64,000 nt of DNA from Orbilia blumenaviensis (Eukaryota; Ascomycota; Orbiliomycetes; Orbiliales; Orbiliaceae). The translations under genes and the position numbers were made by a program. This document shows positions 44,160 through 56,281 of the stretch, piece after piece (position 1 is the first letter of the stretch; every line of letters begins with the position of its first letter). The stretch spans positions 124,001 through 188,000 of the forward strand of contig JAVHNS010000009.1 in the NCBI GenBank assembly GCA_036872755.1, written 5' to 3'. The notes below the pieces were generated by a model. It did not search any database and was not told where the DNA came from. It saw only the letters and a list, made by a program, of their open reading frames with translations.

Positions 44160-47080
44160 TCACTCCGTGCCCGAGGATTTCCGACCCCACGGTGCCCATC
44201 TTCCAAATGCACCGGTGTTGGTATTGGCTGACGATGGAGGCCCCATCGAAGATATTGTCGTAGTTTGACCGGGCATAAATACTGTATTAGCCCGTTCTAT
44301 CGACGCTTTCGAAGGGGGCGTGCTGTTCGTGAGCATCTTCCGCATTGCTTCGAGTTTCGCTCTAGCTTCTTCAGCCTCCTGCCGGGCTGTAGCCTCTGCT
44401 GTTTTCGCCTGAACCAATTCTAGTAATAGAGCATCCGCAGACGCAGGGGCCTGGTTGTCCGTACTCTGGAGCAACGGTTGGATACCGAGACTACTTGACC
44501 GTTTGTTATATGTCGGGGGGGCGGAAGTGGGCGCCTGTCTGGACCGGACAGTGGTAGTGCTGCTATCAGTTCGATTCAACTTGAACGCCCGAAGCCCGTT
44601 GGGCTGCTTCTCTGTGTCTGTTACTGGGCTAGCATCGTGGTGATCGGAGTCCGCTGTGGCATATTTCGGGATATCTTTACGAGCCTTTAGATCACTAATT
44701 GTTTTCTCAAGTCTATGCTTCTCCTTCTGAGAATCCTGCCACCGCGATCTAGATTCCATCACTTGTCCCTTAAGTCGAGTCACCTCACCATCTTTGTCAA
44801 CAATTTGAGACTGGAGATCTTTCGTCCGTGATACTTCCTGCCCCAGCCTCTCTCTCGCCCTCTCAAGCTCCTCAGCGAGTTCCTTGTATGATCGACGTGG
44901 TTGAGCAGAATCCTCGAGTTCGTCGAAATTCTGGGAAAGCTGGTTGCATAATTCTGCGATCTCGGTTTTGGAGTCGTTTGGCGGGGTTGTTTCTTGTGCG
45001 ACCAGGGCCACCAGTCTTTTTGACAACCGGCGTTCCTCTGCCCTCTCCTGTCGAAGGGCCTGTAGCTCATCTATCTTGGCGGCGTGTTCCCGTTGCAGCG
45101 CACTCATAGCAACCAGGAGGTCTTCGATTTGATTGTGCAAATCATTCTCCTTGTTTTTACGGGCTGAAGAGGATACTGCCGATTTGTTAGAGTTCCGAGG
45201 GTCATCGGCCGACGAACTTGCTTCCTGTTGTACGCTCCCTATCTCGGAGACCGCACAGTCCAGTGAGTTCATCGTTGCAATGCTTTGTTTCGACCCGGTT
45301 CTTCGCATTATTGTGCTATTAGGCCGAGATGCCGTAGGAACTGGTAATGCACTGAGACTTATTGGGGGGGTGCTTTCACGCGGAGATTGGATCGTCCAAA
45401 ATCTTCCTAGGAATCGAGCAGCAACAGCCTGCACGCTGTTTTCCTGTGGTTTTGTTGACTGAAACGGGACGTGCGCTTCTTCTGGGTGATCCTTCTTAAA
45501 TTTCTCTTCCAATTCCATCAGTCCTTCCCTAGTAACCATCCCAGTTAGGCTGCTAAAGTCATTCACAAGATCATCGGCAGAGCATTTGTATGTATCCCAT
45601 AAACCTCGAGCCAATAACATCTGCATAACCTCTTCAAACTCGTGGCTAGCGAGCAGACGGGCTTCATTGCGACGCAAAAGAGAGATTGCAACACGCATGA
45701 TTGTTTCAGGAGCCCCTTCAAGAAATATCACATCATATATTCTTAAGAGCATCGGCAGTGGGCATGTGACGGCGAAGAAAGATAGGAACCACTGAGTGGC
45801 GTACTCCGCCTGGATGCCGAGCTCATCGAGATGCTTGGCAAGTTCCGGAAGATGGATCGCAATTAGGTTGGAAAGTTGGTATAACCGTAATTGTAGCCCA
45901 TACATGTTGGGAAGGAAACATGAGCGGAGCTCGTAGTTTTCCATAAGTCTAGGTATATTATTAGAATATTGTACAGTGTGCCATTTGATTACTTGCGCCT
46001 GGAATTTCCTTACCTAACGAGGACGCAGAATGCTTCTCTTTCGCCCATATGCATCAAAAGGGGTCCAACCAAAAAGCCGAGTCTACAGCATCAAATCAAA
46101 GGTTAGCTATCGGGACTATAATTGCGAATTTTGCCATCTAATACCCTTGGCAGTATCCAATCTGTGTGTCATAAACGCTGAAAGCCCGCAGTACCCTCCC
46201 TAGCATTCGCTGTCCCTCGCCTCCGGCTGTTGAGAAGATATCGACTCCGGGAAATGTTCGATCGAGGTCCTTGCCGATTAGGTGCTCGTACGGGGAAGAT
46301 TCTCCTTGGAGGCGGTCGTAAGTTGACTCTAAATTCGAATCACGGGCGCCTGACATCGATATCCACACCACACCTCGTAGTGGGGGCGGGATGCCACTTC
46401 TAATTTTCTTGCTCAAAAGAAAGGGTAGCTTCATGGCTGTCCGGTGATAGTCGTTTACAAGGGCCGCGTAAAAATCGAGATCTGTCAATGGTGGCGGCGA
46501 AGGGAGCATTGAATATCTAAGGGTAGCCGGATCTGGATTGTCCATCAATCTTTTGAGGTGATGCAAGGAAGGTGGTCGAGGTTGACCGGGAACCGCTCGG
46601 GCCGCTTTAGGGTCATTCACGAGGCGCGAGTTTTCCTTCTCGAGGCGTGCTAGTAAGAAGGTGGTACTCTATATGGAGGAATCAAATGTCAGAAAGGTGT
46701 CCAACTTCCAAAACAAGAGTGTCAAAAACCCTTGGGCTAACCTCATCAGCTGTATCATCTCTTAGTTCTTTTTCTTCTGAGCGCTCTAGCTCCGCCCAAT
46801 CGACCGTGCTTTCTTCGGGTTCGGAGCTCATGCTATCTCTTCGAAAAGCCCCTATCGGAGACGTAGGGGACGGTTGTGAGATTCCGATGACGGGATCAGT
46901 AAGAGCTCTTGGGCCGGCGGACTGGTCATCAGTGACCAACTTGAGTGACATTCTTTTTTGAGGGATGGACTCGGAATTTGATAGTCGTACCGTAACCATA
47001 CTATCAGAAGAGTGCGATGAACGTTGGGAATCGTCGGCCAAAGGGCTACCTGTGGCCTCGAGATCCGGATTCCGCGTCAT
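44160..47080 (-). CDS. GYP5: TBC Rab-GAP of the GYP5/EVI5 type with C-terminal coiled coil
   Basis: At least four exons, about 900 aa. The N-terminal exon (from the ATG near 47080, MTRNPDLEATGSPLADDSQR) is Ser-rich. The exon ending near 46138 starts the TBC domain: 'KKIRSGIPPPLRGVVWISMS', the arginine finger in 'LIGKDLDRTFPGVDIF', and the glutamine finger at the splice in 'YDTQIGYCQGLGFLVGPLLM'. After two short introns the domain ends with 'QWFLSFFAVTCPLPMLLRIYD'. The tail has long heptad-like coiled coils (around 44330-45160), as in Gyp5/Gyl1 and EVI5. These act on Ypt1/Sec4-type Rabs in secretion and polarised growth; the specific Rab is inferred from kinship. Catalytic residues are intact. 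Confidence 0.9.
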
Positions 47081-47793
47081 ATTTAAAATCCTATGCCACT
47101 TGGACTGCCCAGTATGGACAGGCGTATGGGCGCTAGAAGGATTCTAAAGTCGATGGTTGCAGTAGCAGTAGCAGTAACGGCAGCAGTTGGCCAACAGGGT
47201 TGGAGTAGTATAGAGTCGCAGACGCTACCAAGTACCAGTCTGTGATTATAGCCCGAAGGTGCAAAGTAGGCCTATTGTCGGGATTCACATATCATTTGCC
47301 GGTAGATTCGGCGGGTTTGGTGAACAGGTAACCCTTCACGAGTATGCGTGGAATGTATATTGACGTTGGAGCAACTTGTCAAAGGTGTCCGAGTTCTCAG
47401 GTAGGTGGTTTTGGAAGGCAGTAAGTAGAGTACTTAATTACAAGACTAGCAATATGCGGTTTGGTGCACTAATCCGTCCTAATGCGGTAAGATGTTAGAT
47501 GCTCTGAAGTGGCGGACTGAGAACGGCATCAGCTACCGCTCAACGAGAGGGTCTAGAAGTAAGGAGAGGGTTGGAAAGAGTGGGAACAAGGATGTCTGGT
47601 AAACGATATGTATAAGGTATATAAGAGCGACAGACTGGGAACAATTCAGAGGGATGGTGAGTACGAAGCAAGAAGCACTTTAGTGGGTGCCTATTTTCTT
47701 AGGTAACGAGGTAGAAGGAAGTGCCAATTGGATAGAAAAGTGAGAAGGTAATTATCTTCAAACGTAAGAATAGAACCAGTCATGGAAAAGAGC

Positions 47794-47830
47794 AGAAGAA
47801 GAAGAAGAAGAAGAAGAAGAAGAAGAAGAA
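47794..47830 (+). repeat. (GAA)n microsatellite
   Basis: About 12 GAA units in tandem. Purine-rich on the + strand; noncoding. Confidence 0.9.
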
Positions 47831-48407
47831 CTCAAAAGGGAGAAGAACTGGACAGACATATGTATATGAAAGAGATCGTACCGAGCAATGCCCGTTTCTT
47901 TGTGAACGTCTCCAAGTTTTTGTCTTCTTGTGAGTGGGGGAGTTAGAGGAGGGGGGGGAGCAGACAGGAGACGGGTCTTGAAGATGCGATACGGAACGGT
48001 TCTGTTCCAAGGGCGCTGATAGTGCACTCTCGAGTCGAAGATTTTCTGAATTCAAGGGGGGAAAGTTTGTGAGAGAAAGGCTTCGTCGCAACAGGGAAAC
48101 GAGAATTCGAATGGGCGAGCCAGAGCCAGAGCCAGGAAGTTGCATTGATACCGGTGCTAGTACACACTGAGCACTAGCCCACGTCCAGGTCAGTTCAGAA
48201 TCCGGTGTCCAGACAAGATCAAACAGTGGCAGGTGTCCAGTTGTGGCATCATGTACTAGCGTCTCCGTGTGTATGTATGTAAGTACTTGGTATGTCTGCA
48301 ATGTGCATGTAGTAAGGGGCTGCACGCCGCCCAGGATCGCAGGTCCTTTCTCCTTCCTGGATGCTTGTCGCAAATGAAAGCGGAAACGCCCCCTCGAACT
48401 AGCCGAG

Positions 48408-48454
48408 CCAATCAGCGCTTGCTATCCAGCCAACCGCTTTCGTATCCTGATTGG
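48408..48454. promoter_or_regulatory. Inverted pair of CCAAT boxes
   Basis: CCAATCAG at 48408-48415 and its exact reverse complement CTGATTGG at 48447-48454 lie with starts 39 bp apart. Both contain the CCAAT core with the TCA/G flank favoured by the HapB/C/E (NF-Y) complex. They sit about midway between the GYP5 and TOP2 start codons (~1.3-1.4 kb from each). Whether they serve either gene is unknown. Confidence 0.45.
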
Positions 48455-48684
48455 GGTAACCTGGCCGGTCACTGCATATACATATATACATACATATATA
48501 TATTCTAAGGATAAGAATACCGTTAATATAAGATTCAAAATTAATTATATTTCCATCAATATCATAGTACTTAACTTGGGTATTTACTTATATGTAGAGG
48601 TATGATGTGATGTGATGTGTGTGTGTGCGTGTTTGCATGGTAGGGTTTGTGTGCCGGCATGTGCATGCCACTGGTATATAGCTA

Positions 48685-48725
48685 CTAGGTAGGTACCTAG
48701 GTAGGTACCTACCTTATACCTACAT
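48685..48725. repeat. Palindromic GGTAGGTACCTAGGTAGGTACC-type element
   Basis: A 40-bp segment built of GGTACC, CCTAGG and their overlaps, nearly self-complementary. It could form a long hairpin when single-stranded. Closest relatives in the window are at 14.4-15.1, 43.1-43.3, 48.95-48.98 and 55.5 kb. Confidence 0.7.
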
Positions 48726-49863
48726 GCTGCTATAGCTGAGTTTTTTTGGGGGTTGTTTCGGGGTCTTGTGGTGGGTGTTGCAAGTTAGCTGGTTCTGATG
48801 CATCGCATCGATATGTTAGTTATATGCTACCAGGAGGTACCTAAGTACATAGGTAATTCTCAGTAAGAGTTACGTAGAGACGGAAACACGTTCAAAGTGT
48901 ATGCTGTTGCGCGTGCACACCTACAAGAGCTTGGTTTTTGGAAGCTGGATCAGAAGTACCTACCTACCTAGGTACCTAGGTGCCGAATACCTATCTGCCG
49001 GTATAACAACGAAGATAGAATATTGTTTACTGGTAATTACCTAGATGCTTACCTAATCTACCCACCAGCTTGACCGGGACTGAACTTGAGAACACCAGGG
49101 CACATGGTCAACACATCACACTATAAATATTATATTAGGTAATTGCCCCAGGTTCCGACAGTAAAATGTATATAGAGGTAGTGTAGTGGATAGTTCGAAT
49201 TCATCTTGTGTGCGGTCATCTCGAGTCTTAGCACGTGATATGCAATCCCACGTTAGATGCATACCCACAGTGCAACAGTGGAATCATCGGATTCTTAATC
49301 TTAGACTATTATATCTTTTACATGTGCATATCCGTAGTTTCAATCGTATGTATGTAAAAGTACCTAGGTACTTGCATAAGTATCTTGGTACTTACCTGAG
49401 GCACTTAGGTTTAAAGGAGCTGGATAACTATCCCTTTATTCGGTATATTCCAGGTGTACTAGGTACCTACCTAAACTTGCTTTGCCACGCAGACATCTGG
49501 GTGGTTTGTTCCTGAACCCGCGCACCGCCACTAACGCGAAAACCACACCAACTCTCGTCTCTTCTTCACGGTCAACAACAACAAAAACAACACCACCAAC
49601 CAAGCAACCGAGCACCCCATGAGCAACCGCAGCTCGATCCAATTCTGCTTCGCCAACTCTCATCATCACCACCACCACCACGCACTTACCTCTACCCCCG
49701 CCTTTATCCTCTTACCGGACCGAAATCACCTATCACCCTACAGATAAAACACTATTAGAAGCTCTTTGACCTTCGATATTCCCGAACTGCAACCTTCTCA
49801 TTCAGACCCGCAAAGTCTCACGACACTCCAGAGGATACGTTCTCGGCGCCATCCACTCCCACC

Positions 49864-52800
49864 ATGGAGGAAGAATCGATCTTCGGCATCTCGGACGATT
49901 CCGACGGCTATGACCCAGGACCCGTACGTCAATTGATACTGCTACACCCCTCCTAACCATATCCAGTCAGCTAACTACCCCGAGTTGGAATAGAAGAAGA
50001 AGGCCGCGACGAAGCCGGCCGCAAAAGCTGCACCCAAGCCAAAGAAAGCAGCCGCCGCCCCAAAAGCTGCAGGCAAAAAACGGCCTGCAAATTATGATGA
50101 AGACGACGACGACGGAAACTTATCCGGAACCCCGCCGAAGAAAGTAAAGAAGACAACTACCAAGAAAGGAGCCACGGGGCGCGCGGCAAAGCCGGGGAAA
50201 CCCCTTCAGCATCTCGAAAACCTCAATGACGACCTCGAAGAAGACGAGGCGAAGGGTATCCTTGGGGAGATGGATGCTGTGGGAAAGGGCAAGAACTCCC
50301 AGAACGCTTCTGACAAGTACCAGAAAGTGAGTGTCGTGGCTTGAAGTTTCCGCTATTGCCCCATCGTCTTTCTAACCACTCCCTCATAGCTATCGCAAGA
50401 GGACCACGTTCTCATCCGCCCAGATACCTACATTGGGTCTGTCGAGAGAACGGAGAGCAAGATGTGGATCTATAGCAAGGATGAGGATAGAATGGTCTAT
50501 TCAGAAGTTTCATTCGTTCCAGGCCTGTACAAAATCTTCGACGAAATCATTGTCAACGCCGCCGACAATAAGATACGAGACCCTAGTATGAATGTGTTAA
50601 AGGTTGAATTCGACCGCGAGAAGGGAACGATCAGCGTCTACAACAACGGGTCCGGTATCCCAATTGAAATCCACAATAAGACGAAAATATACATTCCGGA
50701 GATGATATTCGGGCACCTACTCACGGGTAGCAACTACGACGACAGTGAAAAGAAGGTCGTTGGTGGAAGGAACGGTTTTGGAGCGAAGCTTTGCAACATT
50801 TTTTCGACGGAATTCATTCTTGAGACGGCGGACAAAAAGACGAAACTGAAATATAAACAAGTTTGGAGGAACAACATGAAGAATTGCGAGAAGGCCTCCA
50901 TCAAACCTATGACAAAGGTTGAGGAATATACGAAGGTTACGTTCAAGCCAGATCTGGAGAAATTTGGGATGACAGAGATTGACGACCACTTCGAGTCGTT
51001 GGTCCGCCGTAGAGTCTATGACCTTGCTGGCTGCTGCCGGGACCTTAAAGTTTATTACAATGGAGACCAAATCAAGATCAAGGATTTCAGGGCCTTTATG
51101 CAGCTACATGTTGACTCCATACTTCGCGACAAACAGGAAGCCGGACTGATCCTTGAATTGGATAGTAAGCCTCCGATCGCATACGAAAGAGTCAACGACA
51201 GGTGGGAGATTGGATTTGCTGTGTCTGACGGCACCTTCCAACAAGTGTCCTATGTCAACTCCATCGCCACCACCTCTGGTGGAACACATGTCAACTACGT
51301 TGCTGACAAGATTGTGGCCCGGCTTACGGCTGAGATGAAGAAGCAAAAGGCCCTCGCGGCTCTAAAACCCGCCCAGATAAAGAGCCATTTCTTTTTGTTC
51401 ATCAACTGTCTGATCGAGAACCCTGCCTTCACCTCACAGACAAAGGAACAACTCACTACTCGCGCTACTGCATTCGGAAGTACATGTGAAATTTCAGATG
51501 CTTTCCTCACGAAAGTTGTCAAGAGCGGTATCAAGGAAGCTCTCTCTGATACCGCCCAGACTAAAACGGACGCGCTGTTGAAAAAGACAGATGGGTCGAG
51601 GCGAGCCCGTATCGTCAACTCGAAACTCGTGGATGCGAATAAAGCTGGAACAAAGGACGGATGGCAGTGTACTCTCATTTTGACTGAGGGTGATTCAGCT
51701 AAAGCACTCGCAATGTCCGGTATGGAGGTCGTCGGGAGAGATCTATTCGGTGTATTTCCACTTCGTGGAAAAATGCTCAACGTCCGAGACGCGCCCGCGG
51801 ACCAGATTGCAAAGAATGCTGAAATTCAAAATATCAAGCAGATTCTTGGGTTGCAACATAAGAAAGCATATGACGAAAAAAACATCAAAGACCTTCGTTA
51901 CGGGCACCTCATGATCATGACAGATCAGGATCACGACGGTAGTCATATTAAAGGCTTGTTGATCAATTTCCTTGATGCCCAATTCCCAAGTCTCCTCAAA
52001 ATCGATGGGTTTTTGTTGGAGTTCATCACCCCCATCGTCAAGGCCTTTAAGGGCCCCGTGATGAAGCCCACAAAATCAAAGGCCTTCTTCACCATGCCAG
52101 AGTACGAAGATTGGAAGGAGACTAACACCGAAAAAGGGTGGCAAACGAAGTACTACAAAGGATTGGGTACTTCAACCAGTGCTGAAGCAAAGGAATACTT
52201 CTCAGACTTAGACAAACATCTAAAAGAGTTCCACAGCATGAAACTCGAGGAACGCGGTCTCATTGATATGGTTTTTTCGAAGAAGAAAATAGAAGAGCGA
52301 AAGGAGTGGCTTCGCCAGTATCGTCCCGGCGTCTATCTTGACCATAGCATTGAAAAGATTTCGTACGATGATTTCATAAATAAGGAACTTATCCTGTTCT
52401 CAATGGCAGACAATATACGTTCTATTCCTTCGGCAATCGACGGCCTGAAACCGGGTCAAAGAAAGGTTCTCTTCGGTTGTTTCAAGAAAAAGCTCACCAA
52501 GGAAGTCAAGGTACAATCACTTGCCGGTTACGTCCTGGACCACACTCATTATCAACACGGTGATGTTTCCCTTGCGCAAACTATCATCGCCCTAGCTCAA
52601 ACGTTTGTTGGCAGCAATAACGTCAATCTACTCGAACCAATCGGCAACTTCGGTTCAAGGTTAGCTGGTGGCAAAGATGCAGCGAGCGCCCGTTACATCT
52701 CGACGATGCTATCTCCATTCGCCAGGGCACTCTTTCCGGCCTCTGACGACGCTATTCTTGAATATAATTATGAAGACGGAGACAAGATTGAGCCCAATTG

Positions 52801-54878
52801 GTATGCGCCAGTCCTACCTCTCATCCTTATGAATGGATCGGATGGTATCGGCACGGGCTGGAGTTCCAGCATTCCCAACTACAACCCAGAAGAAGTGGCT
52901 ATGAACATCCGTCGTCTTCTAGATGACGAACCACTCGAGCCAATGCAGCCATGGTATCGTGGATTCAAGGGGCGAACCGATCGGTTGACACCAGAAAAGT
53001 ACCAGTTTTCTGGTATCATAAACCAGGTTAACGACACTACTGTTGAGATTACGGAATTACCCGTCCGCCTTTGGACTCAGGAATTCAAGGAAAAACTTGA
53101 CGATATCATCAAACCCCCCGAGAAAGACGGCAAAGACAAGGACAAAAAGGTTGCCAAGACGGATAAGACCTGGATAAAGGATTATCTTGACTACAACTCC
53201 GATCTTCGAGTTCATTTTATAGTAGAGTTGGACTCGAAAGCATCTATGGAAGCAGCCTTGAAGGAGGGACTTGAAACCCGCTTCAAAATCACCAAAACTG
53301 CTAGTACCACTAACATGGTTGCTTTTGATGCGCAAGGCAGACTTACTAGATATGACACTCCTGAAGACATTCTTAAGGAATTCTATTTTGTTCGTCTCAA
53401 GCTTTACCAGTCACGCAAGGTAAGAGTGTCATCTAGCACTGGCCGTACGCCCATACTATAGTTCCACTGACGAAAATCGATAGGATTATCTCCTGAATGA
53501 ACTGAATAAACAATTGAGGAAGCTCACCAATCAGGCCCGCTTTGTTCAAATGATCATCAAGAAAGAACTCGTGGTGTCAAACAAAAAGAGGGCTATTCTT
53601 ATCGCCGAACTCCGATCACAAAAGTTCGATTTGATCTCGAATAAAAAGGAGGCCGAAGAAGCGGGAGAAACCGAACCCACCGTCGAGGAAAACGAACCAA
53701 GTGCTGGGGATGATGATGTCGGCGACGGATATAACTATCTTTTAGGAGTACGTAGACTTAAATCAGATCATACGGTTTTGAGTTACTAACGCTGCGCTAG
53801 ATGCCCATTTGGTCTCTAACCAAGGAAAAGGTGGAAAAGCTACTGGCTGAGTGCGGAGCTAAGGAAGAAGAAATTGATGCACTCGCCAAACGTTCACCGA
53901 AGGACCTCTGGAGGGAGGACCTCGATATATTTATGCAAGAATGGTATAAGCAATTGAAGGAAGATCAAGAACGGGCAACCAAACGCAGTGCCCTCAAGAA
54001 GTCTAGAAAGGTCAAAACGACAGCCGGTAAAGCCGCAGCCAAAAAATTAATCACAGGTTCAGACGGAGAGTCAGATGACGATTTCGTCATAAAACCGAAG
54101 AAGGCCAGAGCCGCCCCCAAAGCGACTGCCCCAAAGATGAAGCAGATGACCCTACAGGTCACCAAGAAAGCGCCGCCCGCCACCAAACCTGTGAAGGAAG
54201 ACCCAGACAAGGACATCTTTGATTTTAGCGACGACGACACCAAAAACCACACTCCTGTCAAGAGGGCCCCAGCACGAGCAGCGAACTCAAAGACACCGAG
54301 GATCATTGATCTTTCAGACGACGACGAAATGGAGGATGATAATTTTGGGCAGAACAGAGAAGGTAAAATTTTATCACCCACGAGCTCCAAACACCTGCTA
54401 ATAGATACTAATGAACACAGAAGACTCCGATGCAGGCAGCCCTCTAGCCAAAGGAAAACAGAAGGTTTCCATAGCTGGGAAAAAAGATGTTACTACAAAG
54501 CCAGGAGGGAAGAAGGCACAGACTCTTAGTTCGGTAGACAGCGACGAACCCGCAACAAAGAAACGTGGGCGCCCAGCAGGTGCAAAGAGCAAGGACCCAG
54601 CCCCGAAGGCGACCAAGGCGACCAAGGCGGTGAAGCAATCGCGTGTTGTTGACCTCAGTGATGAAGAAACGGATGAAGATATCAAACCAAGCCGCAAGCC
54701 AGCTACCCTCAATGTCGACTCGGAGAGTGATCCTGAACCGATCGCCCCCAGAGCTAGGCCAGGACGAGCTGCAGCTACTAAGGCGTCAAAATACACTGAC
54801 ATCTTTGACTCGGATGAAGAGAGCCCATCTGAAGTTGAGGATGAAGAACAATCCGATTTCGACGAGGAGGAAGATTGA
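49864..54878 (+). CDS. TOP2: DNA topoisomerase II
   Basis: Predicted join(49864..49923, 49994..50326, 50390..53419, 53484..53747, 53801..54362, 54421..54878), 1,568 aa. A type IIA enzyme that passes one duplex through another using ATP, needed for sister-chromatid separation. In order: Lys/Ala-rich N-terminal extension; GHKL ATPase with 'FDEIIVNAADNK' and 'GGRNGFGAKLCNIFS'; TOPRIM with 'LTEGDSAKALAMSG' (~563) and 'DQDHDGSHIKGLLINFL' (~643) supplying Mg2+ ligands; cleavage domain with the catalytic Tyr in 'KDAASARYISTMLSPFA' (~897); then a C-terminal region with repeated acidic and KKP/basic blocks and S/T-D motifs, as in other eukaryotes. Five introns, all phase-consistent. The large central exon (3.0 kb) holds the whole catalytic core. 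Confidence 0.97.
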
Positions 54879-56281
54879 GGGACAGTACAGCTGAAACCTC
54901 GCACCAATCCCTTTTTTATTTTAGTTTCTATTAGTCTGATAGCTGCCTTACAGGTTTCTTTGTTGCTCTCAAGTTCGACTCTTTTCACTATAAGCCTTAT
55001 CGCTTTCTTCTATTGTAATAGACCTTTGGCACTTAACCTGCAGCAAACCCATAATATAGCTTTAGCTGGTCTTAGTTGATATTCAACAAGCTATATGATA
55101 ATATGATATCTGTTTATACACTAAGATGCATTGTCACCTAGAAAGTAAACGAGTCATCCCGATTATATCAGCCCTTAGATATCACCGTCTGTTCCCTTGT
55201 CGTCCGCAGCTAGGATGGCCTGGTGGACCCATGTCATGACCCCAGCGGGGCGTGCCGTGGTTCTTCTGGGAAAGGGCAGCTCCTGCTGTACTCATAGTAA
55301 CGGATACTTGCAGCACGCGAGACAGAAGTCTGGTGGACTTATGTTTAGATCTGGCATCAGTTATATTCGCATATCCCAATTGAAAGAGAATTCTAGAAGG
55401 GGGGATGCAGGTTGCCACGTATATAAAACTAAAATATATACCTGCGTACTGAATGTTCCATACATGTCCTGTCACTTCTTTGTCTAGACTTAAGTGTATA
55501 CCTAGTACCTAGGTAGGTACTTGTATATATATATATATTGTTAGTATATACATTTATAGACACCGCAGAACTTTGAATTCTTAGATGGAAGGCGTGGTCT
55601 CCTTAAGTGTATATAGATGTTCAATCGATCAGTCACAAAGCCTTGTAACTCGACATGTGATGTTTAACGTTTGGCACCGCTCTAAGACAGTTAAACATTA
55701 AGCCAATTGAATATTTTCCCTCGAACTGGTAGCTATCCTTATCGCACCCCCTTATTCCAAGCCGAGATGGAATCGGGGTTTCGATACCAAGAAATGAGCT
55801 AGAAGCACAGAAAATCGTCTCGGCTTGGCCGTTACTGCATATACATATCGGGGTGTGTGAGGAAATAGAGTCTACACAAGTGTTTCTGGCACCACACGCA
55901 CGAGCGCTTTACACGATCCTTATACTCTACTATATGCTGATAATCAACATACTCCAGCCTCTCGGCGAGCATAACGACTGAGATATGACGTTGAATCACT
56001 ACCTAAAGTGACACTTCTACAAAGATTGGCCGTATCATTACCTGTATGCGGGTTATACGCTCTGAAGGGACATATGTAGGCAGGAGGGCAATAGGGTGGG
56101 GTGGAGAGGGAGAGGGAGCTGTGCCCTCCGTAAAGCCTATGTTCAGCTCACAGCTCCTAAGGCTTTGGGTCCCATTCATTCTTACGGCCGGGCAAACAAT
56201 TGATGAGCAGGTCCTAGATCTAGTGCACTGCATTTTCCTAATCCCTTTTCGAACATTGTACTACAATACCGCAACATTGAC
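54879..56281. other. AT-rich intergenic region between TOP2 and the APSES-type gene
   Basis: About 1.4 kb. Includes ACCTAGGTAGGTACTTGTATATATATATATA near 55500-55530 and otherwise no repeats of note. The small open frames near 55.2-55.5 kb and 56.0-56.3 kb lack recognisable protein wording. It likely contains the promoter of the 56.3-kb gene. Confidence 0.45.

Larger units (their letters stand above)
47081..49863. promoter_or_regulatory. 2.8-kb divergent region between GYP5 and TOP2
   Basis: A long gene-free gap between head-to-head genes. It contains short CAG-type repeats at 47160-47190, a (GAA)n tract at ~47794-47830, an inverted CCAAT pair at 48408-48454, TATA-like words at 48475-48505, and dense GGTAGGTACCTAGGTAGGTACCTACC-like hairpin repeats at 48685-48725, 48955-48985 and 49360-49480. 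CAC/CATCATCAC triplets lie at ~49660-49682. No frame here looks like a gene. Confidence 0.55.
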
